From an uncultured Alphaproteobacteria bacterium (GTDB lineage Bacteria > Pseudomonadota > Alphaproteobacteria > RF32 > CAG-239): 64,000 nt of DNA. Below are positions 37,786-46,737 of the stretch, in pieces. The stretch's first letter is position 1. Each line of letters starts with the position of its first letter. A model generated the notes under the pieces. It had not been told where the DNA came from, did no database searches, and saw only the letters and a program-made list of their open reading frames with translations. The translations under genes were made by a program, and so were the position numbers. Location: positions 62,001 to 126,000 of the forward strand of contig CAKQMH010000003.1 in the NCBI GenBank assembly GCA_934254915.1, given 5' to 3'.

Positions 37786-40422
37786 ATGTTAGAAAAAAAT
37801 TATAATCCTAAGGATTTTGAAGAAAAAATTTATGCCGATTGGGAAAACAGCGGCGATTTCAAGCCCGATATGCGTTCGGATAAAGATGCGTTTTCAATCG
37901 TTATTCCGCCTCCCAACGTTACCGGCGTTCTCCACTTGGGACATGCTCTGGATGATACTTTGCAGGATATTTTAGTCCGTTATAATCGTATGTTGGGCAA
38001 AAAAGTTTTATGGCAGCCCGGTACTGACCATGCCGGTATTGCAACCCAAATGGTAGTCGAGCGCAACTTGGCTAAAGAAGGCATTACTCGTCATGACCTC
38101 GGACGTGAAAAATTCATTGAAACCGTATGGAAATGGAAAGAAAAATCCGGCGGCACAATCTGCAAACAACTGCGCCGTCTTGGCGCATCGTGCGATTGGA
38201 GCAGAGAGCGCTTTACCATGGACGAGGGGCTGAGCCGCGCCGTCCGCCGTATCTTTGTAAATTTGTACAAAGACGGATTGATTTACAAAGCCAAAAAACT
38301 GGTTAACTGGGATTCTAAATTTATGACCGCCGTTTCTGATTTGGAAGTTGTACAAAAAGAAACCGTCGGCAAAATGTATTATTACAAATATCCGATTGAG
38401 GGTGAAGCCGGCGAATTTATTCACATCGCCACCACTCGTCCCGAAACCATGTTTGGTGACACCGCCGTAGCCGTCAGCAAAGACAATGAAAAGTTAAAGC
38501 ACCTGATTGGCAAGAATGCCGTTTTGCCGATAGTCAACCGCCTGATACCGATTATTGCCGATGATCACGCTGATCCGGAGAAAGGCACCGGCGCGGTTAA
38601 GATTACGCCGGCTCATGACTTTAATGACTTTGAGGTCGGTCGCCGTCATAATTTACCGATGATTAATATTTTGAATCCGGATGCAACGTTGAATGAAAAT
38701 ACGCCTTTTGCCGGAATGGATACGCAAACCGCCCGCCAAAAGACGATTGAAAAAATGACCGAACTCGGACTTATGGAAAAAATTGAAGATCACCCGATGG
38801 TTATCCCCTACGGCGATCGCTCCGGTGTGGTTATTGAGCCGTTGATGACCGATCAGTGGTTCGTTGATGCTCCGACTTTGGCTAAAGAGGCTATCCGCGC
38901 AGTTGAAGACGGAGAAATGCAGTTCGTTCCCGCCAGCTATGCCAAAACCTATTTCGAATGGATGCGCAATATTCAGCCGTGGTGTATCTCCCGCCAGTTG
39001 TGGTGGGGACACCAAATGCCGATTTGGTATGCGCCGGATGGTACGATTTTCTGCGAGGAAACTGAGGAAGATGCTCAAGCCGCGGCGGATAAACATTTTG
39101 GCAGGCATGTTGAACTGACCAGAGAAACCGACGTTTTGGATACATGGTTTTCTTCGGGTTTGTGGGCGTTCTCAACTTTAGGCTGGCCGGACAAAACCGA
39201 ATATTTGGACACCTTTTATCCGACTTCGGTACTGGTAACCGGTTTTGACATCATCTTTTTCTGGGTTGCCCGTATGATGATGATGAGCATGTATATGATG
39301 AAAAAAGTTCCGTTCCGCAAATGTTATATTCATGGTCTGGTTCGTGATGAGCAGGGACGTAAAATGTCAAAATCCAAAGGCAATACGATTGACCCGATGG
39401 ATACGATTGACACTTATGGCGCTGACGCATTGCGCTTCTTTATGGCGGCGATGGAAACTCAAGGCCGCGACATCAATATGTCGGAAAACCGCATTGCCGG
39501 ATATCGTAACTTTGCAACCAAATTGTGGAACGCGGCTCGTTTCGGCGAGATGAACAATTGCTTGGGCGGCGCGGATTTGGATATCAGCACGGTCAAACAT
39601 CCGGTTAACAAATGGATCATTGCCAAAGCTCAGGAAGCAACCCAAAAAGTTACCGACAACCTGAACGCTTTTCGTTTTTCGGATGCGGCTAATGCGGTTT
39701 ACCAATTTGCGTGGGGTTCGTTCTGCGATTGGTATATTGAGATGATTAAGCCGATTTTATATGGCACCAATGAAGCCGAAAAAGCTGAAACTCGTGCCGC
39801 TTTCAGTTGGGTTTTGGATCGCATATTGATTATTCTGCATCCGTTTATGCCGTTTATTACTACCGAATTGTGGAATAACACGGCTGAACGCCAAATCAAG
39901 CTTATTCATTATCCGTGGCCGCAAGCTGAGAATATCGATACCGCGGCATTGAATGATATTGACTGGACAATCGACCTCATTTCGGCAGTACGTTCATTGC
40001 GGGCTGAAATGAATTTGCCGGCTGCAGCCAAACTGACCTTATACCTCAAAGGCGCAAATTCGGCTTCGAAACTGCATTTGTCGACTTTTGGCGATATTAT
40101 CTGTTCTTTGGCTCGTCTGTCATCGGTAAGCGCTTTTGACGATGATGTCACTCCGGATATGGCGCAGGCGGTGTTTAAGGAAGCCACAATTCTGTTGCCG
40201 CTTAAGGGCGTGGTTGACTTTGCGGCCGAACGCGAACGTCTGCATAAAGAGCTTGACAGTCTGAACAAAAATTTGGAAGGCTACGCGCGCAAACTTGGCA
40301 ACCCGAGCTTTGTGGAACGCGCTCCGCAGGCGGTGGTTGAAGAAGAAAAACGCCGTCAGGCGGAAGCTCTGGCTAAAAAGGCTAAAACCGAGGAAGCTTT
40401 AGCTCGAATTGCCAACTTCTAA
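37786..40422 (+). CDS. valS: Valyl-tRNA synthetase
   Basis: A class I synthetase of 878 residues with a CP1 editing domain. HIGH motif: PPPNVTGVLHLGHALDD; KMSKS motif: GRKMSKSKGNTIDP. The editing-domain signature ATTRPETMFGDTAV is intact. The C-terminal coiled coil (about 815-878) with regular Lys/Glu heptads is the tRNA-binding tail. It is normal in every visible respect. Confidence 0.97.
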   Translation: MLEKNYNPKDFEEKIYADWENSGDFKPDMRSDKDAFSIVIPPPNVTGVLHLGHALDDTLQDILVRYNRMLGKKVLWQPGTDHAGIATQMVVERNLAKEGITRHDLGREKFIETVWKWKEKSGGTICKQLRRLGASCDWSRERFTMDEGLSRAVRRIFVNLYKDGLIYKAKKLVNWDSKFMTAVSDLEVVQKETVGKMYYYKYPIEGEAGEFIHIATTRPETMFGDTAVAVSKDNEKLKHLIGKNAVLPIVNRLIPIIADDHADPEKGTGAVKITPAHDFNDFEVGRRHNLPMINILNPDATLNENTPFAGMDTQTARQKTIEKMTELGLMEKIEDHPMVIPYGDRSGVVIEPLMTDQWFVDAPTLAKEAIRAVEDGEMQFVPASYAKTYFEWMRNIQPWCISRQLWWGHQMPIWYAPDGTIFCEETEEDAQAAADKHFGRHVELTRETDVLDTWFSSGLWAFSTLGWPDKTEYLDTFYPTSVLVTGFDIIFFWVARMMMMSMYMMKKVPFRKCYIHGLVRDEQGRKMSKSKGNTIDPMDTIDTYGADALRFFMAAMETQGRDINMSENRIAGYRNFATKLWNAARFGEMNNCLGGADLDISTVKHPVNKWIIAKAQEATQKVTDNLNAFRFSDAANAVYQFAWGSFCDWYIEMIKPILYGTNEAEKAETRAAFSWVLDRILIILHPFMPFITTELWNNTAERQIKLIHYPWPQAENIDTAALNDIDWTIDLISAVRSLRAEMNLPAAAKLTLYLKGANSASKLHLSTFGDIICSLARLSSVSAFDDDVTPDMAQAVFKEATILLPLKGVVDFAAERERLHKELDSLNKNLEGYARKLGNPSFVERAPQAVVEEEKRRQAEALAKKAKTEEALARIANF

Positions 40423-40452
40423 AATTCATAATCAAAATTATATTGATAATAA

Positions 40453-40485
40453 CGCCGCTGATTTATAATCGGCGGCGATTTTTTG
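40453..40485 (+). terminator. Rho-independent terminator after valS
   Basis: CGCCGCTGATT and AATCGGCGGCG form an 11-bp stem with one G-T type pair around a three-base loop, followed by a T-rich run. Confidence 0.9.
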
Positions 40486-40557
40486 TGCTTTAACAAAAAG
40501 TTAAACTATTCGTGGTAATAATCATCAATATAAGGGTTGCTGCATGGTCGATTGTAA

Positions 40558-40586
40558 TTGACAAATTTTGTCCAAAAGACTATGAT
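40558..40586 (+). promoter_or_regulatory. Candidate sigma70-type promoter for the 40616 operon
   Basis: Consensus TTGACA at 40558-40563, a 17-base spacer and TATGAT at 40581-40586 lie 30 bases ahead of ATG 40616. Confidence 0.65.
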
Positions 40587-40615
40587 AATAAAAAACACTA
40601 ATTAAGGAGAAAACA

Positions 40616-41242
40616 ATGGCGACCATATATAATTGCGGCGGAAAATGCGACAACACCGAGCCTCATGAGACCGATCAGGAAGAGGATGTGTTTTTTGAAG
40701 CTCTCAAAGAGCATACTTCAAAACTTGATAAATTTGCGGATAAAAGAGGTGCGGTTTTTGCTGCCGGATTAGCCGTCCCGGCAGGGTTGGCGGTGATTGA
40801 TTTTTCACACAAAGTTAATCAGGCCTCAGTCAACTACGCTAACGCTCATCAAAAAGACATTGAGGCCAATAATTTGGGAACTATGGGCGCTTTTGCCGGT
40901 ATGGGTGGCGAAATCGCCGGCGGAATGTTGGTCGCTGTCGGTTCGTATGTTTTAATTCGCAAATTTAAGCATGGTTATGGCAAACTCAAAGGCAGCGAGT
41001 TTGGACAAGGAGTGCAACAAAAAATGTCAAAATTTGCCTCTTTTGTTGCCGCTAATGCCGAAAAATTAAAGGATAAAGCCTTGAAAACCGATGAGCATGA
41101 TATACTTCATAAAGGAAAATATCATCATAGTTTTACTCCGTGTAAAGTCGATGAAAACGGTAATACCATAGAGCAGGGTACGACTTATGTTGATAAATGG
41201 AAAAAGGCAATGAATATCTTTCGCAGAGGATATGGCAGATGA
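40616..41242 (+). CDS. Hypothetical protein with Gly/Ala-rich hydrophobic segments
   Basis: Not recognised. 208 residues. The N-terminus has CGGKC, a possible metal-binding pair. Two Gly/Ala-rich hydrophobic stretches (about 46-62 and 85-115) could be membrane hairpins with GxxxG-type packing. The C-terminal third is basic, His- and Lys-rich. A strong AAGGAG ribosome site and a near-consensus promoter support it as an expressed gene. It overlaps the next gene as ATGA, so the two are translationally coupled. Confidence 0.65.
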   Translation: MATIYNCGGKCDNTEPHETDQEEDVFFEALKEHTSKLDKFADKRGAVFAAGLAVPAGLAVIDFSHKVNQASVNYANAHQKDIEANNLGTMGAFAGMGGEIAGGMLVAVGSYVLIRKFKHGYGKLKGSEFGQGVQQKMSKFASFVAANAEKLKDKALKTDEHDILHKGKYHHSFTPCKVDENGNTIEQGTTYVDKWKKAMNIFRRGYGR

Positions 41243-41607
41243 CCGAATTGGTTACGGAAAATAACTTCCTGATTGCAGAAGGCACTGACGGCGACATTTA
41301 TATTTTTGTCAATGCCAAGGCCGGACACGCAAAATCACCTCACATTATTTATGACGGCGGCGAACATGCTATCTTTATCCGCCGTAATGAGCAGCGTATA
41401 ATCCTTGATTATATTAATCCCGAAATTCGTGAAACACTGCGTCATGCCAAGGAAGTGATTGTGGTTGAAACGTTGGTCGACACCATTAAGGAATGTTATT
41501 ACACCCCGTTGCAAATGGTCAATGAAATCCCGTTGGATTGGAGCAAAATCGGTCTCACCACCTGGGAAGATCAAGTTTTGAAACACTCCGATAATCATAC
41601 TGCTTAG
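41239..41607 (+). CDS. Hypothetical protein, 122 aa, coupled to 40616 gene
   Basis: Not recognised. A small soluble protein, mixed strand and helix, starting at the ATG that overlaps the previous stop. Its first half is strand-rich (DIYIFVNAKAG, PHIIYDGGEHAIFIRR) and the rest helical. There are no catalytic motifs that I can name. The tight coupling suggests that it acts with, or regulates, the product of the preceding gene. Confidence 0.6.
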   Translation: MTELVTENNFLIAEGTDGDIYIFVNAKAGHAKSPHIIYDGGEHAIFIRRNEQRIILDYINPEIRETLRHAKEVIVVETLVDTIKECYYTPLQMVNEIPLDWSKIGLTTWEDQVLKHSDNHTA

Positions 41608-41614
41608 AGCTTGT

Positions 41615-41854
41615 ATGCAAATAGTTAAGACTACCGAAATTTCTGATGAGTTGTTATTGAAGCTGCTGGAAATTTGGCAATCTTCGGTTGAGGCAACTCA
41701 TTTATTTTTATCCGCGGCCGACATTGCTGTAATTAAAACTTATGTCCCGCAAGCCTTAAAGTCAGTTGAACATATGGGTTTTATCGCTTACAAACGCAGT
41801 GATTATGACGAGCAGGGCAATCCATACCCACTGCTTTATATACGCTTAAACTGA
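41615..41854 (+). pseudogene. GNAT acetyltransferase remnant with internal deletion
   Basis: 79 codons. The N-terminal part (SDELLLKLLEIWQSSVEATH, then a helix ending YVPQAL) matches the start of bacterial GNAT acetyltransferases. The C-terminal part (HMGFIAYKRSDYDEQGNPYP and LLYIRL) matches the last strand-loop of the same family. The central beta strands and acetyl-CoA loop, about 70 residues, are missing, and the two ends are joined in frame near KSVEH. The product cannot bind acetyl-CoA in the normal way, so I call it a deletion remnant although the frame is open. Confidence 0.65.
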
Positions 41855-41952
41855 TCTTATACTAGACAATTCTTCTGCCTGAATTAGCAATATATCAACT
41901 TTTAAATCCTGCCTCAAAGTGCTTTTTAATTCGAAATCTCAATAAATTTTTA

Positions 41953-41981
41953 TTGACAAAATAACCTAAAAGCATGATACT
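41953..41981 (+). promoter_or_regulatory. Candidate sigma70-type promoter for the M3 peptidase gene
   Basis: TTGACA at 41953-41958, a 17-base spacer and GATACT at 41976-41981, about 47 bases upstream of ATG 42028. The leader has no evident ribosome site. Confidence 0.5.
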
Positions 41982-42027
41982 TGTGTCTATAATAAATATT
42001 TTTATGTCTAATTAAATTTAAACAATT

Positions 42028-43833
42028 ATGAAAAAGAAAACGACATTAAGAGCTTCACAGAAGCGTGAGAGCTTGCCGTCTTGGGACTTAACTTCCAACT
42101 TCTATGACGGTATCGACGATCCTCAAATCAAGGATGATGTCTTGTCTGTCAAAGCTACGGTGAAGGAACTCGTCAAATATGAAGGGCAACTCGCCAAGTT
42201 GCTGCCGTATGAGGTTGCACTGTTCGTCAAGATGTATGACGGTGTTACCGAGCTGGTGCGTAAGCTTATTACTTATGCCAATCTGTTGTCAGATACCAAT
42301 CTTGATGATTCTGAAATCGCCAACTTCAAAGTCTCAATATCCGAGCGTTTGGAGGAGATTACAGAACCGGTAGGATTTTTGTTATCTGAGCTGTCGCGTA
42401 TTCCGGAAGAACAACAGTACGAGTTACTGTTCAACCCCAAATTGCGGCGCTATGGTCCTTGGTTAGAGAGGATTTTCTTCTCTGCTGATGTAAACGATCA
42501 GGCAATGTACATCTTCAACAAAAAATCAGCTACTGAATATCAGTGGTCGAAGTTGTACAATGAAGCCTGTGCGCGTATGGAATTTGAGTATCAGGGTAAA
42601 ATTTACAATGATGCGCAAATTCGTGCTCTGAAAAAAGCTGCTACATCTAAGGATGAGGAAGAAGCCATCAATCAGGTGATGTGCAAAGCCTATAAGCAAA
42701 ATGCTTACATCTTCACTAATTGCCTTAACGCGATTATGAAGAACGAGGATGTTGATGCCAAACTTTTTGGCTACTACAATGCCGAAAGTGAAAGTTTTGA
42801 CAGCAATATGGTCTCGCGTGAAGATTTGCTGCTTCTGGTTTCTGCGGTTACGGATGCGTTTATCCCGATGTCGCGGCGTTTTTACTCCTTGCTGGATAAA
42901 ATGCATGCTTCGGATAAATGTAATTCGGCCGGCAATCCGGTAATCATTCCGGACAAGAAATATACTTGGACGGAGTGTAAAAACATCGTGTTGAGCGCAT
43001 ATGAGGAATTTTCTCAGATATATGCGGAGCTTGCTAAGAATGTGATTAACAGCAACCTTATCGATGTCGGAACTAAGAAAGGCAAAAAGAGTGGTGCCTA
43101 TTGCGTCAGGTATGATTCATCACCGTATATCCTGCTGAACTTTACCGGGGATGAAAGTGATATCAACACTTTTGCGCATGAACTGGGACATGCCGTTCAT
43201 GACCTGTTAAGCGCTACTCACGGACAACTGAACGACAACACGCCGATTTCGTTGGCTGAGGTGGCTTCGGAGTTTGCTGAAAACTTGGTTTACGAAAAAC
43301 AATTGGCAACAGCTAAAAACGATATTCAGAGGCTGCATTTGCTGATTGCGCATACCGAAGACCAAATCGGCACTATCCACCGCCAAGTCGCAATCTACAA
43401 CTTTGAAAAGCGTGTTCATGCCGAACGCCAAAAGGGTAGCTTGACGACCGAACGTCTTAACCGGATATGGGCGGAGGAATACGAACGCTACACCGGCGAA
43501 AAACTCGAGGGTGACAGCCAATATAATTGGATGTGTATCTCTCACCTGTTCAACTCGCCTTTCTATGTGTATTGTTATGCCTTTGCCGGTTGTTTGGTTA
43601 ATAACCTTATCAAGGTTTGGCATGATAATGAGCTTGAGAACATCGAGTTGTGCAGTTTCCAGTCGCGTTTTATGGAAATGCTGAGCAATACCGGCGTTGA
43701 ACCGTATAGTGACTTGTTGGAGGCTTTCGAGCTTGATGTCGATGATCCTAAATTCTGGCGGGTAGGTCTTGAATCTATTGAGAAAAATATCAATGAGATA
43801 GAACGACTTGCCAAGAAAGAAGGACTAATCTGA
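42028..43833 (+). CDS. M3 family oligoendopeptidase (PepF-like)
   Basis: A 601-residue zinc metallopeptidase that cuts short peptides in the cytoplasm. The zinc site HExxH is HELGHAVHD near residue 386, with the third ligand Glu in SLAEVASEFAE about 26 residues on. EKRVHAER and the C-terminal FAGCLVNNLI segment are typical of the oligoendopeptidase F group, and the length matches. The start at ATG 42028 has no visible Shine-Dalgarno sequence, which is unusual in this window. It is flanked by accessory genes and may itself be acquired. Confidence 0.92.
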   Translation: MKKKTTLRASQKRESLPSWDLTSNFYDGIDDPQIKDDVLSVKATVKELVKYEGQLAKLLPYEVALFVKMYDGVTELVRKLITYANLLSDTNLDDSEIANFKVSISERLEEITEPVGFLLSELSRIPEEQQYELLFNPKLRRYGPWLERIFFSADVNDQAMYIFNKKSATEYQWSKLYNEACARMEFEYQGKIYNDAQIRALKKAATSKDEEEAINQVMCKAYKQNAYIFTNCLNAIMKNEDVDAKLFGYYNAESESFDSNMVSREDLLLLVSAVTDAFIPMSRRFYSLLDKMHASDKCNSAGNPVIIPDKKYTWTECKNIVLSAYEEFSQIYAELAKNVINSNLIDVGTKKGKKSGAYCVRYDSSPYILLNFTGDESDINTFAHELGHAVHDLLSATHGQLNDNTPISLAEVASEFAENLVYEKQLATAKNDIQRLHLLIAHTEDQIGTIHRQVAIYNFEKRVHAERQKGSLTTERLNRIWAEEYERYTGEKLEGDSQYNWMCISHLFNSPFYVYCYAFAGCLVNNLIKVWHDNELENIELCSFQSRFMEMLSNTGVEPYSDLLEAFELDVDDPKFWRVGLESIEKNINEIERLAKKEGLI

Positions 43834-43846
43834 TCCTAATCTACAA

Positions 43847-43885
43847 TACCCCGAAGATTGTTTTATCAATCTCCGGGGTATTTTG
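43847..43885 (+). terminator. Rho-independent terminator after the M3 peptidase
   Basis: TACCCCGAAGATTG and CAATCTCCGGGGTA form a 14-position stem with one mismatch around a TTTTAT loop, followed by TTTTG. Bases 43870-43894 of its 3' side reappear inside the repeats at 45142 and 46580. Confidence 0.88.
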
Positions 43886-44018
43886 TTATCGCTACCAAAT
43901 TAACTAATTATGTGTTATAAATAAAAATATTAACTTTAATTAAAATAACGCGTAGTTTAAAAGATATAAAGGAACTATATGACATTTTTTATAAATTTTA
44001 ACTTACTAGAAGGAACAT

Positions 44019-45095
44019 ATGAAAGAATTAATTAAACCCAAAGCTTTAAAAAAAGGTGATGTTGTAGCTACAGTGTCTTTATCTTGGGGTGGTGCAGGGG
44101 TATTTAAAAATCGCTATCAACAAGGTAAAAAACAGTTTGAAGAGGCTTTCGGCGTACACGTCATTGAAGCGCCAAATTCACTGTTGGATCCGGAGATTCT
44201 TTCTAATTCACCGGATAAACGATTAAGTGATTTTATGTGGGCTTTCCAAAATAAAGAAGTTAAAGCTATTTTAACCAATATTGGAGGTGATGATACTATT
44301 CGTTTATTACCTCTAATGAATAGAGAACATTTTAATGTTATTCGAAGCAATCCTAAAATTTTTATGGGGATGTCAGATACAACAGTTAATCATTTCATGT
44401 GTTTGTATGCCGGAATACGTTCTTTTTATAGCCCATGTCTGATGTTTGGGTACGCGGAAAATGGTGGAATACCTGACTACATCATTAAAAATACAAAAAA
44501 AACCTTATTTTCTAATAAACCGGTTGGAAACTTATCGGAAAGTAATGAATTTATAGCCGATTTTATGGATTTTTCAATACAAGATATATGTAGAACGCGC
44601 ATTCATACAACTCCATGGCGATATATCCAAGGAACAAAAAAAGTTACCGGCAAGTTGATTGGCGGCTGTATTGATGTTATGATGTATTTTATAAACGGCA
44701 CTAAAATATGGCCACCGTTAAATAAATGGAATGATGCAATATTATTTATAGAAACAAGTGAAGAACGTCCGTCTGTAGAACAATTTACTTATTGGTTGCG
44801 TAATTTTGCTGCACAAGGAATTTTTGAAAGAATTAATGGTATTTTGTTTGCACGTCCCGGCGGTGAATTCAAATCAGATGAAACTGAATTGCAACATGAT
44901 TATCTTAGCAGGTATTTTGAATATGATTTGGCAATTAAACAAGTATTAAAAGAATGTGGAAGAATAGATATGCCGGTTGTTACCAATATGGATTTTGGTC
45001 ATACTATTCCGCAGTTTATTATTCCATATGGTGCTTTGTGTGAAATTGATTGTGTGTCAAAGAAAGTTTCTATACTTGATGCAGCAGTTGAATAA
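44019..45095 (+). CDS. S66-family peptidase, MccF/LD-carboxypeptidase-like
   Basis: A 358-residue serine peptidase of family S66, which includes the microcin C7 immunity protein MccF and murein LD-carboxypeptidases. The catalytic triad is visible: Ser119 (FMGMSDTT), Glu in LFIETSEERPS and His in DFGHTIPQ. It begins like MccF (KPKALKKGDVVATVS). Size and the ETSEERPS loop fit the MccF side better than LdcA. No signal peptide is seen, so it is cytoplasmic. The gene is clearly AT-richer than the core genes and is flanked by repeat sequence, suggesting transfer. A good AAGGA ribosome site precedes the start. Antibiotic-peptide resistance is a possible but unproved role. Confidence 0.85.
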   Translation: MKELIKPKALKKGDVVATVSLSWGGAGVFKNRYQQGKKQFEEAFGVHVIEAPNSLLDPEILSNSPDKRLSDFMWAFQNKEVKAILTNIGGDDTIRLLPLMNREHFNVIRSNPKIFMGMSDTTVNHFMCLYAGIRSFYSPCLMFGYAENGGIPDYIIKNTKKTLFSNKPVGNLSESNEFIADFMDFSIQDICRTRIHTTPWRYIQGTKKVTGKLIGGCIDVMMYFINGTKIWPPLNKWNDAILFIETSEERPSVEQFTYWLRNFAAQGIFERINGILFARPGGEFKSDETELQHDYLSRYFEYDLAIKQVLKECGRIDMPVVTNMDFGHTIPQFIIPYGALCEIDCVSKKVSILDAAVE

Positions 45096-45141
45096 AAGGA
45101 GAACATATCAATAGAGCAAAAAATGGAGTCAGACATGACAG

Positions 45142-45223
45142 GGATTTTCAATTGTTGCAACAAAAAATAAACCATAATTACCGCTAGAATCTTCGGGGTA
45201 TTTTGCTATCGCTAAAAACTATC
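45142..45223 (+). repeat. 82-bp repeat, copy A
   Basis: Nearly identical to 46580-46661, differing at only a few positions visible by eye. Its 3' third (near CGGGGTATTTTG) also matches the distal arm of the M3-peptidase terminator at 43870-43894. It lies downstream of the S66 gene, in the 199-base gap before the UDG-GNAT gene. The first bases can be read as the C-terminus of a lost ORF (IFNCCNKK then stop). Confidence 0.85.
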
Positions 45224-45293
45224 CGCCCCAAAACAAGTATGAAACTTGCAACATAAAATGAGCAATGCTTGGGTTACATTTTATGAGTTTAAT

Positions 45294-46424
45294 TTAAGCA
45301 ATCGTCTTTATCCAATAGCGTAACATCTTTTTTCCGCTTTTTTCTTGTGGTGTGTCTTCATATCCGCCAAAATTATTCATGGCATTTATTAACATATGTT
45401 TTGAGATATTATTGTTTTCTTCACATATGATTAATACTTCGGATAAAGACATTTTATATGCTTCTTGCAATATGTATTTAAGAGCTGTTTTAGCGATACC
45501 TTGCTTGCGAAAACTAGGAACAACCATATAACCGATGTGTCCGATATATTTTGCCATAAATTCAGTCAAATGATGCCTTAAGCAGATGCGTCCTGCAAAA
45601 TTTTCATCTTTTATAATCCAAAATTCTGTCGCCGGAACAAATCCTTGGGGCAAATTAACGCCATTCATCGTATCAATCAGCGGTGATACAATATAATTAT
45701 CAAAATCATTTTCCAGTTTTTCTAAATCATAATCGGCAAATTGTTTCACCGATGGAGAAATAAAACCTTGAAGTTGTTTAATTTCTTTCACTGCTGAAAT
45801 AAATGTTCTTTGATATTTTGAAGAAGGAATAACAAGTTTAATCATTTCGCATAATTGAGGATTTGCAGGAAGTTCTAAGTTCATCTTATTATCAATACAA
45901 TTTTTAATCAATTTAACAATTGATTCAATATACCGATTTTCGGTGTGTCTTTTGTAAACATTTATGTAGGACGGATGATGAATAGCCACGTATTTTATCC
46001 CGTTTACCAAATGTTCTTGGTATTGATAATCTGCCGGAAGACGGTTAAATGGAATATTTAATTTGTTCAAAACAAATTTTGAAACCAGTCCTCCCAACAA
46101 AAAAACAATTTTAGGATTTGTGTTTTGTATTTCTTCTTTCAAAAAAGGATAGCAGTTTTCCATTTCTTGGTTAGTCGGGTATCTTAATTTACCGGTTGTA
46201 TCTATTGGCGCACATTTTAAAATGTTTGTTCGGTAATATGTAGCTTCGGTATAAGCTTTTTCTATCTTGGTTAAGAGATTTCCGCTTGAAGATGACGGCG
46301 AAAGAGCATTTTGTGGTGTCATACATTTTTTTAACGATACGCCAACCCACATAACATCACATTTAGGATGTGTAATTTCGTTTATTTTATCTCTATAACT
46401 ACAACTATGACATAGAATATTCAT
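45294..46424 (-). CDS. Family-4-like uracil-DNA glycosylase fused to GNAT acetyltransferase
   Basis: A 376-residue two-domain protein. Residues 1-175 resemble family 4 UDG: the four iron-sulfur Cys (C5, C8, C71 in NILKCAPID, C91 in ENCYPFL), the GGLVSKF strand and the HHPSYINVYKR active-site loop (His150). The first catalytic motif, normally GEAPG, reads GVSLK (28-32), so the activating acid is missing and base excision may be altered. Residues about 200-376 are a full GNAT domain (GRICLRHHL, HIGYMVVPSFRKQGIAK as acetyl-CoA loop, CEENNNISKHMLINAMNNFGG). AT-rich. ATG 46424 overlaps the stop of an upstream gene fragment as TAATG. The activity and target of the acetyltransferase are unknown. Confidence 0.75.
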   Translation of the reverse strand: MNILCHSCSYRDKINEITHPKCDVMWVGVSLKKCMTPQNALSPSSSSGNLLTKIEKAYTEATYYRTNILKCAPIDTTGKLRYPTNQEMENCYPFLKEEIQNTNPKIVFLLGGLVSKFVLNKLNIPFNRLPADYQYQEHLVNGIKYVAIHHPSYINVYKRHTENRYIESIVKLIKNCIDNKMNLELPANPQLCEMIKLVIPSSKYQRTFISAVKEIKQLQGFISPSVKQFADYDLEKLENDFDNYIVSPLIDTMNGVNLPQGFVPATEFWIIKDENFAGRICLRHHLTEFMAKYIGHIGYMVVPSFRKQGIAKTALKYILQEAYKMSLSEVLIICEENNNISKHMLINAMNNFGGYEDTPQEKSGKKMLRYWIKTIA

Positions 46425-46549
46425 TATCTGTTATTACCTTGATTTTTCATTATATTTAAAATAGTTTTTCTCACTTTTTCAAGAGGAACTTTTGAAAAAG
46501 AATAGTTAAGTGATGCTGAAAATTCATCACGAGCATATAAGATTCTAAC
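46424..46549 (-). pseudogene. 5'-truncated gene fragment coupled to the UDG-GNAT gene
   Basis: An open stretch of 41 codons with no start codon, bounded upstream by an in-frame TAA at 46550-46552. It encodes a coherent helical C-terminus (KVPLEKVRKTILNIMKN) and its stop overlaps the next ATG as TAATG, the junction style of a real operon. It looks like the tail of a former upstream gene that was cut off near the repeat at 46580. The family is not identifiable from 41 residues. Confidence 0.45.
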
Positions 46550-46579
46550 TTATATATCAAATTTTAAGAGCAATTACAA

Positions 46580-46661
46580 GGATTTTCAATTGTTGCAACA
46601 AAAAATAAACCATAATTACCGCTAGAATCTCCGGGGTATTTTGTTATTGCTAAAAACTATC
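46580..46661 (+). repeat. 82-bp repeat, copy B
   Basis: The second copy of the sequence at 45142-45223, same orientation, with a few substitutions (for example CTCCGGGG for CTTCGGGG). It lies between the truncated fragment at 46424-46549 and a MazG-like fragment at 46738, in a 436-base stretch without an intact gene. Confidence 0.85.
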
Positions 46662-46737
46662 AGCCTTGTTAAAATTTGTAATACTTGGTTTTACAATCCT
46701 TGAGCCGAAGTGTTATAACTTCTTCCAAACTCGTTTT

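Noticed and set aside
45142..46661. Integron cassette array, the 82-bp repeats being attC sites
   Set aside because: The repeats lack the paired R and L core sites and the genes are in both orientations; there is no integron integrase.
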